From NCBI RefSeq assembly GCF_001718415.1, contig NZ_CP013377.1, positions 1,860,001 through 1,924,000 of the forward strand: a DNA stretch of 64,000 bases. Reading direction: 5' to 3'. The translations under genes were made by a program, and so were the position numbers. Of this stretch, positions 33,261 to 40,385 are shown one piece after another. How positions within the stretch are numbered: position 1 is the first letter of the stretch; each line of letters begins with the position of its first letter. Under the pieces are notes generated by a model. It searched no databases. It had not been told where the DNA came from and saw nothing but the letters and a program-made list of their open reading frames with translations. This stretch comes from Burkholderia pseudomultivorans. Lineage in GTDB: Bacteria > Pseudomonadota > Gammaproteobacteria > Burkholderiales > Burkholderiaceae.

Positions 33261-33632
33261 TCACGGCGACGCGAAGAACAGTCCGACGACGCAGACCATC
33301 CCCGCGAACCACACGAGCGAGCGCAGCGTCGCCCAGTTCAGCAGATACATCAGCGCGTAGACGACGCGGAGCGCGACGAACGCGATCGCGAGCTGGTCGA
33401 CGCGATGCACGTTCGCGCCGTTGTGCCACGCGACGACCAGCGCAGCCGTAAACAGCGCGAGCGCCTCCCAGGCGTTCTGGTGCGCGGCCTGCGCGCGTGC
33501 GCGCCAGCCTTCGAGCTTCGCGAGATAGTCGCGCGGCATGCGGTTGTCGTAACCCTTGCGGGCCTTCGCGAGAAACGTCATCGGGAACGGCAACAGCGCC
33601 GCGACGAACAGGCACAGCTGGGATGTGGTCAT
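33261..33632 (-). CDS. MAPEG-family membrane protein
   Basis: 123 residues, four predicted membrane helices (LCLFVAALLPFPMTFLA, AWEALALFTAALVVAWH, LAIAFVALRVVYALMYLLN, WFAGMVCVVGLFFAS). The segments YDNRMPRDYLAKLEGWRARAQAAHQNAWEALALF and RVVYALMYL match the bacterial MAPEG group (membrane-associated proteins in eicosanoid and glutathione metabolism). A very strong ribosome site (AAGGAGGAG) precedes ATG 33632. Bacterial members may have glutathione transferase or peroxidase activity, but this is rarely shown. Monocistronic. Confidence 0.92.
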   Translation of the reverse strand: MTTSQLCLFVAALLPFPMTFLAKARKGYDNRMPRDYLAKLEGWRARAQAAHQNAWEALALFTAALVVAWHNGANVHRVDQLAIAFVALRVVYALMYLLNWATLRSLVWFAGMVCVVGLFFASP

Positions 33633-33932
33633 CCGTGTCTCCTCCTTATGATTACATTGTTCGATGTCAAAATCGCCGTGAGCTTAGCACTGCGGGACGC
33701 CGTTCGTGCACCGGTTTTCTAGAAGACGGACTCGGACGCGCCCGATCTCGCCCGCGCCCGGCAACGTGCGGCGACGCCAAAACATCCACCAAATCGCCGA
33801 CAAAAACGTTAATTAAAACTGGTCGAACACCAATAAGATAGCGCTCGATACTGGCTCGACGCATTGTCGCGCCAGCTTGCCGATCCGCGCCCCGGCGCGC
33901 CCCCACGAACGACTCCGACACGAGACATCGCC
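33633..33932. other. 300-bp divergent intergenic region (MAPEG/alr)
   Basis: It contains an AT-rich patch near 33805-33845 (including gttaattaaaac and aataagatag) that is the likeliest position for the alr promoter, and a TTGACA-like box at about 33670 on the minus strand for the MAPEG gene. Neither has a convincing partner box. An upstream in-frame extension of alr from 33864 is unlikely to be translated. Confidence 0.4.
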
Positions 33933-35054
33933 ATGCCCCGTCCCATCGTCGCCCATATCCGCCCCGACGCGATCCGCCACAACCTCGATTTCATCCGCCG
34001 CACCGCCGCGCAATCGCGCGTGTGGGCCGTGATCAAGGCCGACGCGTACGGTCACGGGATCGAACGGATCTATCCGGGCCTCGCAGCCGCCGACGGCATC
34101 GCGCTGCTGGACCTCGCCGAAGCCGTGCGCGTGCGCGAGCTCGGCTGGGACAAGCCGGTGCTGCTGCTCGAAGGGATCTTCGAGCCGGCCGACGTCGAAC
34201 TGGTCGAGCGCCACCGACTGACGGTGTCGGTCCACTGCGACGAGCAGCTCGACATGCTGATCGCCGCGAAGCCGCAGCAGCCGATCGACATCCAGCTCAA
34301 GATGAATTCCGGGATGAACCGGCTCGGCTACCGGCCCGACGCGTTCCGCGCCGCGTGGGAACGCGCGGCGAGCGCGCCGTCGATCGGCCGGATCACGCTG
34401 ATGATGCACTTCGCGAATGCCGACGACGGCGAGGTCGACTGGCAGCTCGATACGTTCGACGCGGCCACGGCCGGCATTCCGGGCGAGCGCTCGGTGTCGA
34501 ACTCGGCGGCCGTGCTCTGGCATCCGCGCGCGCATCGCGACTGGGTGCGGCCCGGCACGATCCTGTATGGCGCGTCGCCGACCGGCGCGTCGCGGCATAT
34601 CGCCGACACGCCGCTGATGCCCGCGATGACGCTGACCAGCAAGATCATCGGCGTGCAGACGCTCGCGCCGGAAGAAACCGTCGGCTACGGCCGCCGCTTC
34701 ACGGCGGACCGGCCGATGCGGATCGGCGTCGTCGCGTGCGGCTATGCGGACGGCTATCCGCGCCACGCGCCGACCGGCACGCCGATCGCGGTGGACGGCG
34801 TGATGACGCGCGTCGTCGGCCGCGTGTCGATGGACATGCTGACCGTCGACCTGACGCCGTGCCCGAATGCGGGCATCGGCTCCAGCGTCGAGCTGTGGGG
34901 CGACCAGGTGAAGGTGGACGACGTCGCGGAAGCGAGCGGCACGATCGGCTACGAGCTGATGTGCGCGCTCGCGCGGCGCGTGCCGGTCGTGATCGTGCCT
35001 CCGGGCGCATCGACCATGCAGCCCGCGCTGCGCACCGGCAGCTACGGGCGCTAA
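33933..35054 (+). CDS. alr: Alanine racemase
   Basis: 373 residues. PLP-binding Lys35 is in [12 protein letters not shown], and the second-base region is in SMDMLTVDL and ETVGYGRRF, with CGYADGYPR and NSGMNRLGY also diagnostic. It interconverts L- and D-alanine for peptidoglycan. The start at 33933 ([18 protein letters not shown]) fits the family; 23 more upstream codons are ignored. In Burkholderia there is often a second alanine racemase gene (dadX), so this may be the biosynthetic or the catabolic copy. It is monocistronic and ends in a GC-rich hairpin shared with the convergent gene. Confidence 0.95.
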   Translation: MPRPIVAHIRPDAIRHNLDFIRRTAAQSRVWAVIKADAYGHGIERIYPGLAAADGIALLDLAEAVRVRELGWDKPVLLLEGIFEPADVELVERHRLTVSVHCDEQLDMLIAAKPQQPIDIQLKMNSGMNRLGYRPDAFRAAWERAASAPSIGRITLMMHFANADDGEVDWQLDTFDAATAGIPGERSVSNSAAVLWHPRAHRDWVRPGTILYGASPTGASRHIADTPLMPAMTLTSKIIGVQTLAPEETVGYGRRFTADRPMRIGVVACGYADGYPRHAPTGTPIAVDGVMTRVVGRVSMDMLTVDLTPCPNAGIGSSVELWGDQVKVDDVAEASGTIGYELMCALARRVPVVIVPPGASTMQPALRTGSYGR

Positions 35055-35098
35055 GCGGCGGGCACGCCGCCGCGGCGACGCCCATGCCGATCCGCTTG

Positions 35099-35120
35099 CG
35101 GGCCGCCATCGGGCGGCCCG
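35099..35120. terminator. Bidirectional hairpin between alr and the enoyl-CoA hydratase gene
   Basis: CGGGCCGCC (35099-35107) pairs with GGCGGCCCG (35112-35120) around ATCG. Downstream on the plus strand is TCCGCTTTC, a weak U-tract. It lies 45 bp past the alr stop and 16 bp past the convergent stop, so it can serve both genes. Confidence 0.7.
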
Positions 35121-35135
35121 TCCGCTTTCATGCAG

Positions 35136-35930
35136 CTACGTGCGCCACGTCGGCGCCCGTTTCTCCAGGAACGCGTCGATCCCCTCGCCCGCATCCTCTT
35201 CCATCATGTTGCGCGCCATCACGTCGCCCGCATACGCATACGCGTCGTCGAGCGACAGCTCGCGCTGCCGGTAGAACATCTGCTTGCCGTAGCGCACCGC
35301 GGCCGGGCTCTTCGCGACGATCTCCGCGACCTTGCGCGCGACCGCCGCGTCGAGCGCATCCTCGGGCACGGCTTCGTTGACGAGGCCCCACGCCGCAGCC
35401 GTCGCCGCGTCGACGAAGCGGCCGGTCACGAGCATGTCGAATGCTCGCTTGGCCGTCACGTTGCGGCTCAGCGCCACGGCCGGCGTCGAACAGAACAGGC
35501 CGACGTTGATGCCCGACACCGCGAAGCGCGCGGTATCGGCCGCGATCGCGAGGTCGCACGCGGCGACGAGCTGGCAGCCGGCCGCCGTCGCGATGCCGTG
35601 CACGCGCGCGATCACCGGCACCGGCAGCGCGCGCATCGCGAGCATCACGCGGCTGCATTGCGCGAACAGCGCGCGGTAGTAGTCGAGCCCGGGCTTGCTG
35701 CGCATCTCGCGCAGGTCGTGCCCCGCGCAGAAGGCCTTGCCTTCGGCGGCCAGCACGACGCAGCGCAGGTGCGGATCGGCGGCCAGCGAAACGAATGCGT
35801 CGTGCAGGCTCGCCAGCATCGCCTCGGACAACGCGTTGAACTGCTGCGGGCGGTTCAGCCGCAGCGTGACGACGCCGTCGCGCGCTTCGCGCAACAGGAT
35901 CGGATCGGCAGTCTCGTGATGGGGTTCCAT
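35136..35930 (-). CDS. Enoyl-CoA hydratase/isomerase family protein
   Basis: 264 residues. The crotonase fold shows VVTLRLNRPQQFNALSEAML, the oxyanion-hole loops GKAFCAGHDLREM and HGIATAAGCQLVAACDLAIAA, and the trimerisation end DAGEGIDAFLEKRAPTW. The terminal FLEKRAPTW motif and an Ala/Gly-rich second loop without the usual catalytic Glu pair are typical of the EchA-like group with hydratase or isomerase activity on uncertain acyl-CoAs. The start at 35930 (MEPHHETADP) avoids an upstream Arg-rich frame. It lies 121 bp downstream of a LysR gene on the same strand and may be a separate unit. Confidence 0.9.
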   Translation of the reverse strand: MEPHHETADPILLREARDGVVTLRLNRPQQFNALSEAMLASLHDAFVSLAADPHLRCVVLAAEGKAFCAGHDLREMRSKPGLDYYRALFAQCSRVMLAMRALPVPVIARVHGIATAAGCQLVAACDLAIAADTARFAVSGINVGLFCSTPAVALSRNVTAKRAFDMLVTGRFVDAATAAAWGLVNEAVPEDALDAAVARKVAEIVAKSPAAVRYGKQMFYRQRELSLDDAYAYAGDVMARNMMEEDAGEGIDAFLEKRAPTWRT

Positions 35931-36051
35931 GATGTTCCGCTCGACGGGGTTCGCAGGATGCGGTTCGCGGCAATCGCGCGCGTTCACCGCAGGTCGATGA
36001 AATGGTCCTCCACAATCCGCGCGGCGTCCAGCCGCGCACCGCCATCGATTT

Positions 36052-36975
36052 TCAAACCGCGACCGAACCCCGTTCGCCGCTCGCGACGCGCGCGATCGTC
36101 TGCCGCAGCCACTGGTGCGCGGCATCGCCGTGCCGGCGCGCATGCCAGTGCTGCGCAAACTCGAACGAATCGATCGGGAACGGCGGCTCGAACACGCGCA
36201 GGCGCGGATCGTCGTGCGCGCGGTCGAGGTTGCGGCGCGCGACGGTCAGCACCAGGTCGGTGCCGGCGATCAGGTCGTTCGCGACGCTCCAGAACGGCAG
36301 GATCACCGCGATGCGACGCTCGCGGCGCAGCCGCGCGAGCGCGCGATCGACCTCGTTGTCCATCCCGTCGCGCATCGCGACGAGCGCATGCGGCCGCGCG
36401 AGCCACGCGTCGAGCGCGAGTGCGCCGCGGCGCGGCATGCGGCGCGCGTCGGCCATGCACGCGAACGACTCGACGAACAGCGGCTGCGCATGCAGTTCGC
36501 GCTGCAACGCGGGCAGCACGCCGAGCGCGAGATCGACCTCGCCGTCCATCAGCTGCATCCGCATCGCCTCGCGCGTCGCCTGCGACACGATCAGCTCGAT
36601 GCCCGGCGCGTCGGCGCGCAGCGTCTTCACGAGCGCCGGCAGCACGATGCGCGCGCCGTAGTCGGACATCGCGATGCGAAACACGCGCGCGGCCGCCGAC
36701 GGATCGAACGCGGGCGGTTCGATCAGCGCGCCGAGCCGGCCCAGCACGTCGTTCAGCGGCTCGACGAGTTCGTTCGCGCGCGCGGTCAGTTCGAGACGGC
36801 CCGCGCGCCGCACCAGCAGCGGATCGCCGAAGATCTCGCGCAGCCGCGCGAGCGCATGGCTCACCGCCGGCTGGCTGCGGTGCAGCCGCACGGCAGTGCG
36901 CGAGATATGTCGTTCGCTCAGCAATGCATGCAGCGTCACGAGCAGGTTCAGGTCGATGCGCGCCAGATTATTCAT
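36052..36975 (-). CDS. LysR-family regulator (NodD/NahR-like subgroup)
   Basis: 307 residues. The start at 36975 (MNNLARIDLNLLVTLHALLSERHISRTAVRLHRSQPAVSHALARLREIFGDPLLVR) gives the exact N-terminus of the subgroup with RIDLNLL and SQPAVSHALARLR. The effector domain includes FRIAMSDYGARIVLPALVKTLR and DLALGV. It is divergent from a small exporter gene (91 bp between starts), which is the likely target. The enoyl-CoA hydratase gene downstream on the same strand may also be controlled. Inducer unknown. Confidence 0.93.
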   Translation of the reverse strand: MNNLARIDLNLLVTLHALLSERHISRTAVRLHRSQPAVSHALARLREIFGDPLLVRRAGRLELTARANELVEPLNDVLGRLGALIEPPAFDPSAAARVFRIAMSDYGARIVLPALVKTLRADAPGIELIVSQATREAMRMQLMDGEVDLALGVLPALQRELHAQPLFVESFACMADARRMPRRGALALDAWLARPHALVAMRDGMDNEVDRALARLRRERRIAVILPFWSVANDLIAGTDLVLTVARRNLDRAHDDPRLRVFEPPFPIDSFEFAQHWHARRHGDAAHQWLRQTIARVASGERGSVAV

Positions 36976-37065
36976 GGGACGAATATGAAGCATCCGAATG
37001 ACGAATTTCCATTCTCCATCTTAATGGACGACAATCATTTCGACACCTTTTCACAAGCGACCACG

Positions 37066-37590
37066 ATGCCGACTTCCGTTTCCCTCGCCACCCTTCCGCT
37101 CGCTGTCGCGGCCTTCGTCGCCGGCGCGCTCGTGCCGCTGCAGGGCGGCAGCAATGCCGCGCTCGGACGCGCGCTCGGCCATCCGCTGTGGGCAAGCGTC
37201 GCGTCGCTGACGGTCAGCCTGCTCGCGGTGCTGCCGGTGCTGCTGGCCACGCGCGCGCATGCGCCGCTGGTCGGCGAGGCGCTGCAGCGCCCCGCCTGGG
37301 TCTGGCTCGGCGGGCTCGCCGGCGTGATCTACATCACGCTCGCGCTGATCCTGACGCCGCGGCTCGGCGCGACGACCTTCATCGTCTGCGTCGTCGCCGG
37401 TCAGATGCTCGCGTCGCTGCTGATCGACCACCACGGGCTGATGGGCTTGCCGCAGCGGCTCGCGACGCCGGGCCGCATCGCCGGCGTCGCGCTGATCTTC
37501 GCGGGAATGCTGGTCGTGCAGTGGCAGACGCGTGCGCCGGTCGCGCCGGATCGCGTGGCCGCCGATCCCGCGCGCGCGTCGGTGCGCTGA
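37066..37590 (+). CDS. DMT-superfamily small membrane protein (YdcZ/DUF606-like)
   Basis: 174 residues. Five membrane helices with the family openings LPLAVAAFVAGALVPLQGGSNAALGRALGHPLWASVASLTVSLLAV and GGLAGVIYITLALILTPRLGATTFIVCVVAGQMLASLLIDHHG. The QGGSNAALGRALG and DHHGLMG motifs are diagnostic of DUF606. These proteins act as exporters or half-transporters of unknown substrate. The start at 37066 is chosen by homology; an ATG at 37024 is in frame but has no ribosome site. Divergent from the LysR gene. Confidence 0.85.
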   Translation: MPTSVSLATLPLAVAAFVAGALVPLQGGSNAALGRALGHPLWASVASLTVSLLAVLPVLLATRAHAPLVGEALQRPAWVWLGGLAGVIYITLALILTPRLGATTFIVCVVAGQMLASLLIDHHGLMGLPQRLATPGRIAGVALIFAGMLVVQWQTRAPVAPDRVAADPARASVR

Positions 37591-37615
37591 CGGCCACGAC
37601 GCCGTCCGCCCCGTC

Positions 37616-37657
37616 GGCCGGGCCGCGCGTGCATCCGCCTTCGGATGCCGCCCGGCC
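37616..37657. terminator. Nested-stem hairpin between convergent units
   Basis: The outer stem is GGCCGGGC (37616-37623) with GCCCGGCC (37650-37657). Inside it is GCATCCG (37631-37637) with CGGATGC (37642-37648) around CCTT. No T-run. Situated between the DMT gene and the convergent chemosensory operon, it is probably a bidirectional terminator. Confidence 0.65.
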
Positions 37658-37668
37658 CGCGCGCCGCG

Positions 37669-38034
37669 TTATCCGGCCAGTTTCTTCAGCGCGTCGAGCA
37701 CCGCGTCGCCCTTGAACGGCTTCACGATCCAGCCCTTCACGCCGGCGGCCTTGCCGCGTTCCTTCATCGCCGGGCTGCTTTCGGTCGTCAGCATCACGAC
37801 GTTGACCGACGCGTTCGCCAGTTCGCCGCGAATCTTCTCGACCATCGTCAGGCCGTCCATGTTCGGCATGTTCACGTCGCTGATCACGAGGCGCACGCCG
37901 GGCGTCGCCTTCAGCTTCGCGAGCCCGTCCTTGCCGTCGACCGCCGTCGCGACGTCGAGCCCGTGATTGCGCAGAAAGCCCGCGACCTCGTCGCGCACCG
38001 TGCCCGAATCGTCGACTACCAGAATCCTTGCCAT
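37669..38034 (-). CDS. Stand-alone CheY-like response regulator
   Basis: 121 residues, a single receiver domain with the full active site: acid pair Asp8-Asp9, phosphoacceptor Asp53 (ISDVNMPNMDG), Thr83 (VVMLTTES) and Lys105 (IVKPF). There is no output domain, so signalling is by protein contact, as in chemotaxis. It is the last gene of a five-gene minus-strand operon, 35 bp after the receiver-CheX fusion. A CheA-like kinase and two CheX phosphatases in the same operon are its natural partners. The target could be a motor, a cyclase or a surface-adhesion machine. Confidence 0.95.
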   Translation of the reverse strand: MARILVVDDSGTVRDEVAGFLRNHGLDVATAVDGKDGLAKLKATPGVRLVISDVNMPNMDGLTMVEKIRGELANASVNVVMLTTESSPAMKERGKAAGVKGWIVKPFKGDAVLDALKKLAG

Positions 38035-38069
38035 GCGTTGCTCCTTTCCCTTGTTCCAGACTTCAATAT

Positions 38070-39029
38070 TCAAAACAGTTCGAGTTCGCCCGATTCGACC
38101 ATCGGCCCGACGTCCTGCACCGATTCGCGGAAATCCTCCGGCGACCAGCTCAGGCTGAACACGAAACGCTGATCGATGCACACCGACCGTCCCGACGCCG
38201 GGTCGGTCATCCGGTACTTGAAGCAGAGCTGCGGACAGTCGCCGCCGAACGAGATGAACTTCTGCTTGTGATTGACGACGAGCGGCACCTGCACCGGGTG
38301 GCGTGACAGCGCTTCGGCATCGCCGAGATAGCGGTTCTTGAACGCGCCCCACACGAGATTGGTCAGTTCGCCGAGCACGCTGTTGACGTCGCGAAAATCC
38401 GGCGCGCGGCCGTCGGCGCGCGTGCCGCCGATCATGTCGAGCAGCGGCTGCTCGCTCGTCTGCAGCAGCATGTAGCCGCGGCACCAGGCGCTTTCGAGCG
38501 CAATCAGGCTGAATACTTCGCCGAAGATGATCTGGTCGCGCACGATGCACGGCGTGTCGCGCTCGATCGTCATTCCCGGGAACAGGCTGTCGAGCCGCGC
38601 CTCGGTGATCTCCGAGATGCCGCGCACCAGCGCGTTCGGATAGTCGCGGCTGAACAGGTACTCGTCGACCGCGCGCCGCAGCGGCGTCATGTCGTCCGCG
38701 ACGTAGGCCGCGCAGGCGACGCGCGCGAGCGCGTCCGGCAGGCCGTCGCGCGACGCGAGCGACGTGCGGCGCAGGATGATCGGCAGCTCGGGGCGCAGCG
38801 CGTCGATCTGCGTCGCGACGATCGCGCTCTCGGCCGGCGAGCCGCCGTAGTCCTCGGCGAGCAGGATCGCGCCGAGATCGATGTTCGAGCGCAGCACCTT
38901 CAGCAGCCGGCTGCGCCGCACGGTCAGTCCGACCAGGTTGTGTTCGTCGCAGAAACGCTTGATCGCGTCCGCGTGCGCGCGGCTGTCGTCGAGCACGAGC
39001 ACCTTGCTGACGGGTTGGTCTACGGTCAT
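38070..39029 (-). CDS. Degenerate receiver fused to a CheX-like phosphatase domain
   Basis: 319 residues. Residues 1-125 have the receiver fold: the acid pair Asp14-Asp15 (VLVLDDSRAH) and Thr89 are kept. By spacing from those residues, the phosphoacceptor position is Glu59 (ILLAEDYGG) and the Lys position is Ala111, so it should not be phosphorylated normally and may mimic the active form. Residues 135-319 are a CheX/CheC-type domain with the phosphatase motif Glu221-x-x-Asn224 (GELTNLVWGAF). It is predicted to dephosphorylate a CheY, probably the adjacent one, or to sense its state. It is encoded between CheX and CheY genes in a compact operon. The fusion and the substitutions are unusual. 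Confidence 0.88.
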   Translation of the reverse strand: MTVDQPVSKVLVLDDSRAHADAIKRFCDEHNLVGLTVRRSRLLKVLRSNIDLGAILLAEDYGGSPAESAIVATQIDALRPELPIILRRTSLASRDGLPDALARVACAAYVADDMTPLRRAVDEYLFSRDYPNALVRGISEITEARLDSLFPGMTIERDTPCIVRDQIIFGEVFSLIALESAWCRGYMLLQTSEQPLLDMIGGTRADGRAPDFRDVNSVLGELTNLVWGAFKNRYLGDAEALSRHPVQVPLVVNHKQKFISFGGDCPQLCFKYRMTDPASGRSVCIDQRFVFSLSWSPEDFRESVQDVGPMVESGELELF

Positions 39030-39063
39030 CTCGAAGGATTCCTGGGTTTCGGTTGCGGGTCGG

Positions 39064-39645
39064 TCAGAACAGTTCGAGCGCGCCGCCCATGTCCGGCGCG
39101 GCCGTCTCGGGCACGTGGAAATCGACCGGCGCGTTCGCGCATACGCACAGCGTCGCGCCGATCCGCACGTCGCCGTCGAGCGTCAGCTCGTACGCGGCGA
39201 CATGGTCCGGCGCGAGCGCGGGCAGATAGTCGACGCTCGCGCCGCTCAGCAGGTAAGGCGTCGACATCCCGAGATCGGGAAACGGCACGGTCAGCGCCTG
39301 GTTGATCGCGCCGCAGCAGAGGTTCGCCACTTCCATGAACGCTTCGGGCAACGGCCGCTGCGCGGCGCCGGCCTGCATCGCCGCGGCGAAATGGCGGCGC
39401 GTCGCATCGTCGTCGCTGAAGCGCAGCGCGAGCAGCAGCCGAAAATGCAGCGCCGAGATCGTCAGCACCGCGACGTGCTCGGCCGCCTTCGCGCCGGCCC
39501 TGGCGCGCGACTTCGCGTGCGCGGCATCGGGCGCGTCGGTCGCGGCCGGGCGGATGTCGCAGGCGCCGCTGCCCGACGCGAGCCGCGTGCGCGCCGCGTC
39601 GAAGAAGATCCGCTCGAAGCCGCCCTTCGCCTGCTCGCTGATCAC
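39064..39645 (-). CDS. CheX-like phosphatase
   Basis: 193 residues. GTG start at 39645, overlapping the stop of the upstream signalling gene by 4 nt (GTGA). The phosphatase motif is Glu105-x-x-Asn108 (FMEVANLCCGAINQAL); the C-terminal half (TLDGDVRIGATLCVCANAPVDFHV) completes the CheX fold. An N-terminal Ala-rich tail (about 25-55) is not part of the domain. It should hydrolyse CheY-phosphate and reset the response. Having two CheX-type proteins in one operon, here and in the receiver fusion, suggests that each acts on a different partner or that they form a heterodimer. Confidence 0.82.
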   Translation of the reverse strand: MISEQAKGGFERIFFDAARTRLASGSGACDIRPAATDAPDAAHAKSRARAGAKAAEHVAVLTISALHFRLLLALRFSDDDATRRHFAAAMQAGAAQRPLPEAFMEVANLCCGAINQALTVPFPDLGMSTPYLLSGASVDYLPALAPDHVAAYELTLDGDVRIGATLCVCANAPVDFHVPETAAPDMGGALELF

Positions 39646-40385
39646 GCCGCCTCTCCCTCGAGCCGCGCATGCAGCTGGCCGGCCAGCGTCTCGACGGTCG
39701 CGAGCGCGGCCGTGATCATCTTGCCGCCTGCCTGGATGTCCTGGAACGTCGCGGCAGTCACGAGATCGTTGCGGTTCAGGCTGTCGCGATAGCTGTTCGA
39801 CAACTGCTGCGAACGCGCCGCCAGCCCGCGCACCTCGCTCGCGACGATCGAGAAGCCGCGGCCCGCGGCGCCGGCGCGCGCAGCCTCGATCGACGCGTTC
39901 AGCGACACGATCGACACGTGCGCGACGATCGCCGACAGCTCCTGGTTCTTTGCGCGCATGTCCTGGTTCTGCGTCGTCAACGAGATCATCTGCTCGTGCC
40001 AGCGCTCGAACGTGCCGGCCAGCCCGCGCAGTCGCGCGGCTTCGTCGGTGATCTTCATCGCATGCTGCGCGAGCGCGGCGCGCTCGGCCGACAGCGCGTC
40101 GAGCGCGTCGCGCTGCGTGTCGCGCCCGGCCTGCTCGCGCGCGAGTGCCTGCTCGAGCTGTGCTTCACGCTGCGCCCACGCCTCGGCCGCGTCGGCCTGC
40201 GCGGACGCCGCTTCGGCGGCCCGAGCGTCGGCCGCCTCCAGCGCGTCGCGCAACGCGTTCTGCGCATCGGTCGCCGCCGCGACCAGCCGCGCGCGCATCG
40301 CGCGCAACACGATCGCCGCCAGCGCCGCAACGACGAGGCCGCCCGCCAGCGCGGCGGCGATCTGGGTCATCCAGGCTTGCACCAT
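39642..40385 (-). CDS. Short MCP-type signalling protein lacking a sensor domain
   Basis: 247 residues. One N-terminal membrane helix (IAAALAGGLVVAALAAIVLRAMR, about 7-30) is followed by a long Ala/Glu-rich coiled coil (about 30-125) and a truncated methyl-accepting hairpin tip with VSIVSLNASIEAARAGAAGRGFSIVASEVRGLAARSQQ (about 150-190). There is no periplasmic sensor, no HAMP domain and no obvious methylation sites. The coding start (40385) shares one base with the stop of the kinase gene (TGATG). It probably serves as a scaffold or adaptor for the kinase rather than a classical chemoreceptor. Much shorter than normal receptors (500 or more residues). Confidence 0.85.
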   Translation of the reverse strand: MVQAWMTQIAAALAGGLVVAALAAIVLRAMRARLVAAATDAQNALRDALEAADARAAEAASAQADAAEAWAQREAQLEQALAREQAGRDTQRDALDALSAERAALAQHAMKITDEAARLRGLAGTFERWHEQMISLTTQNQDMRAKNQELSAIVAHVSIVSLNASIEAARAGAAGRGFSIVASEVRGLAARSQQLSNSYRDSLNRNDLVTAATFQDIQAGGKMITAALATVETLAGQLHARLEGEAA

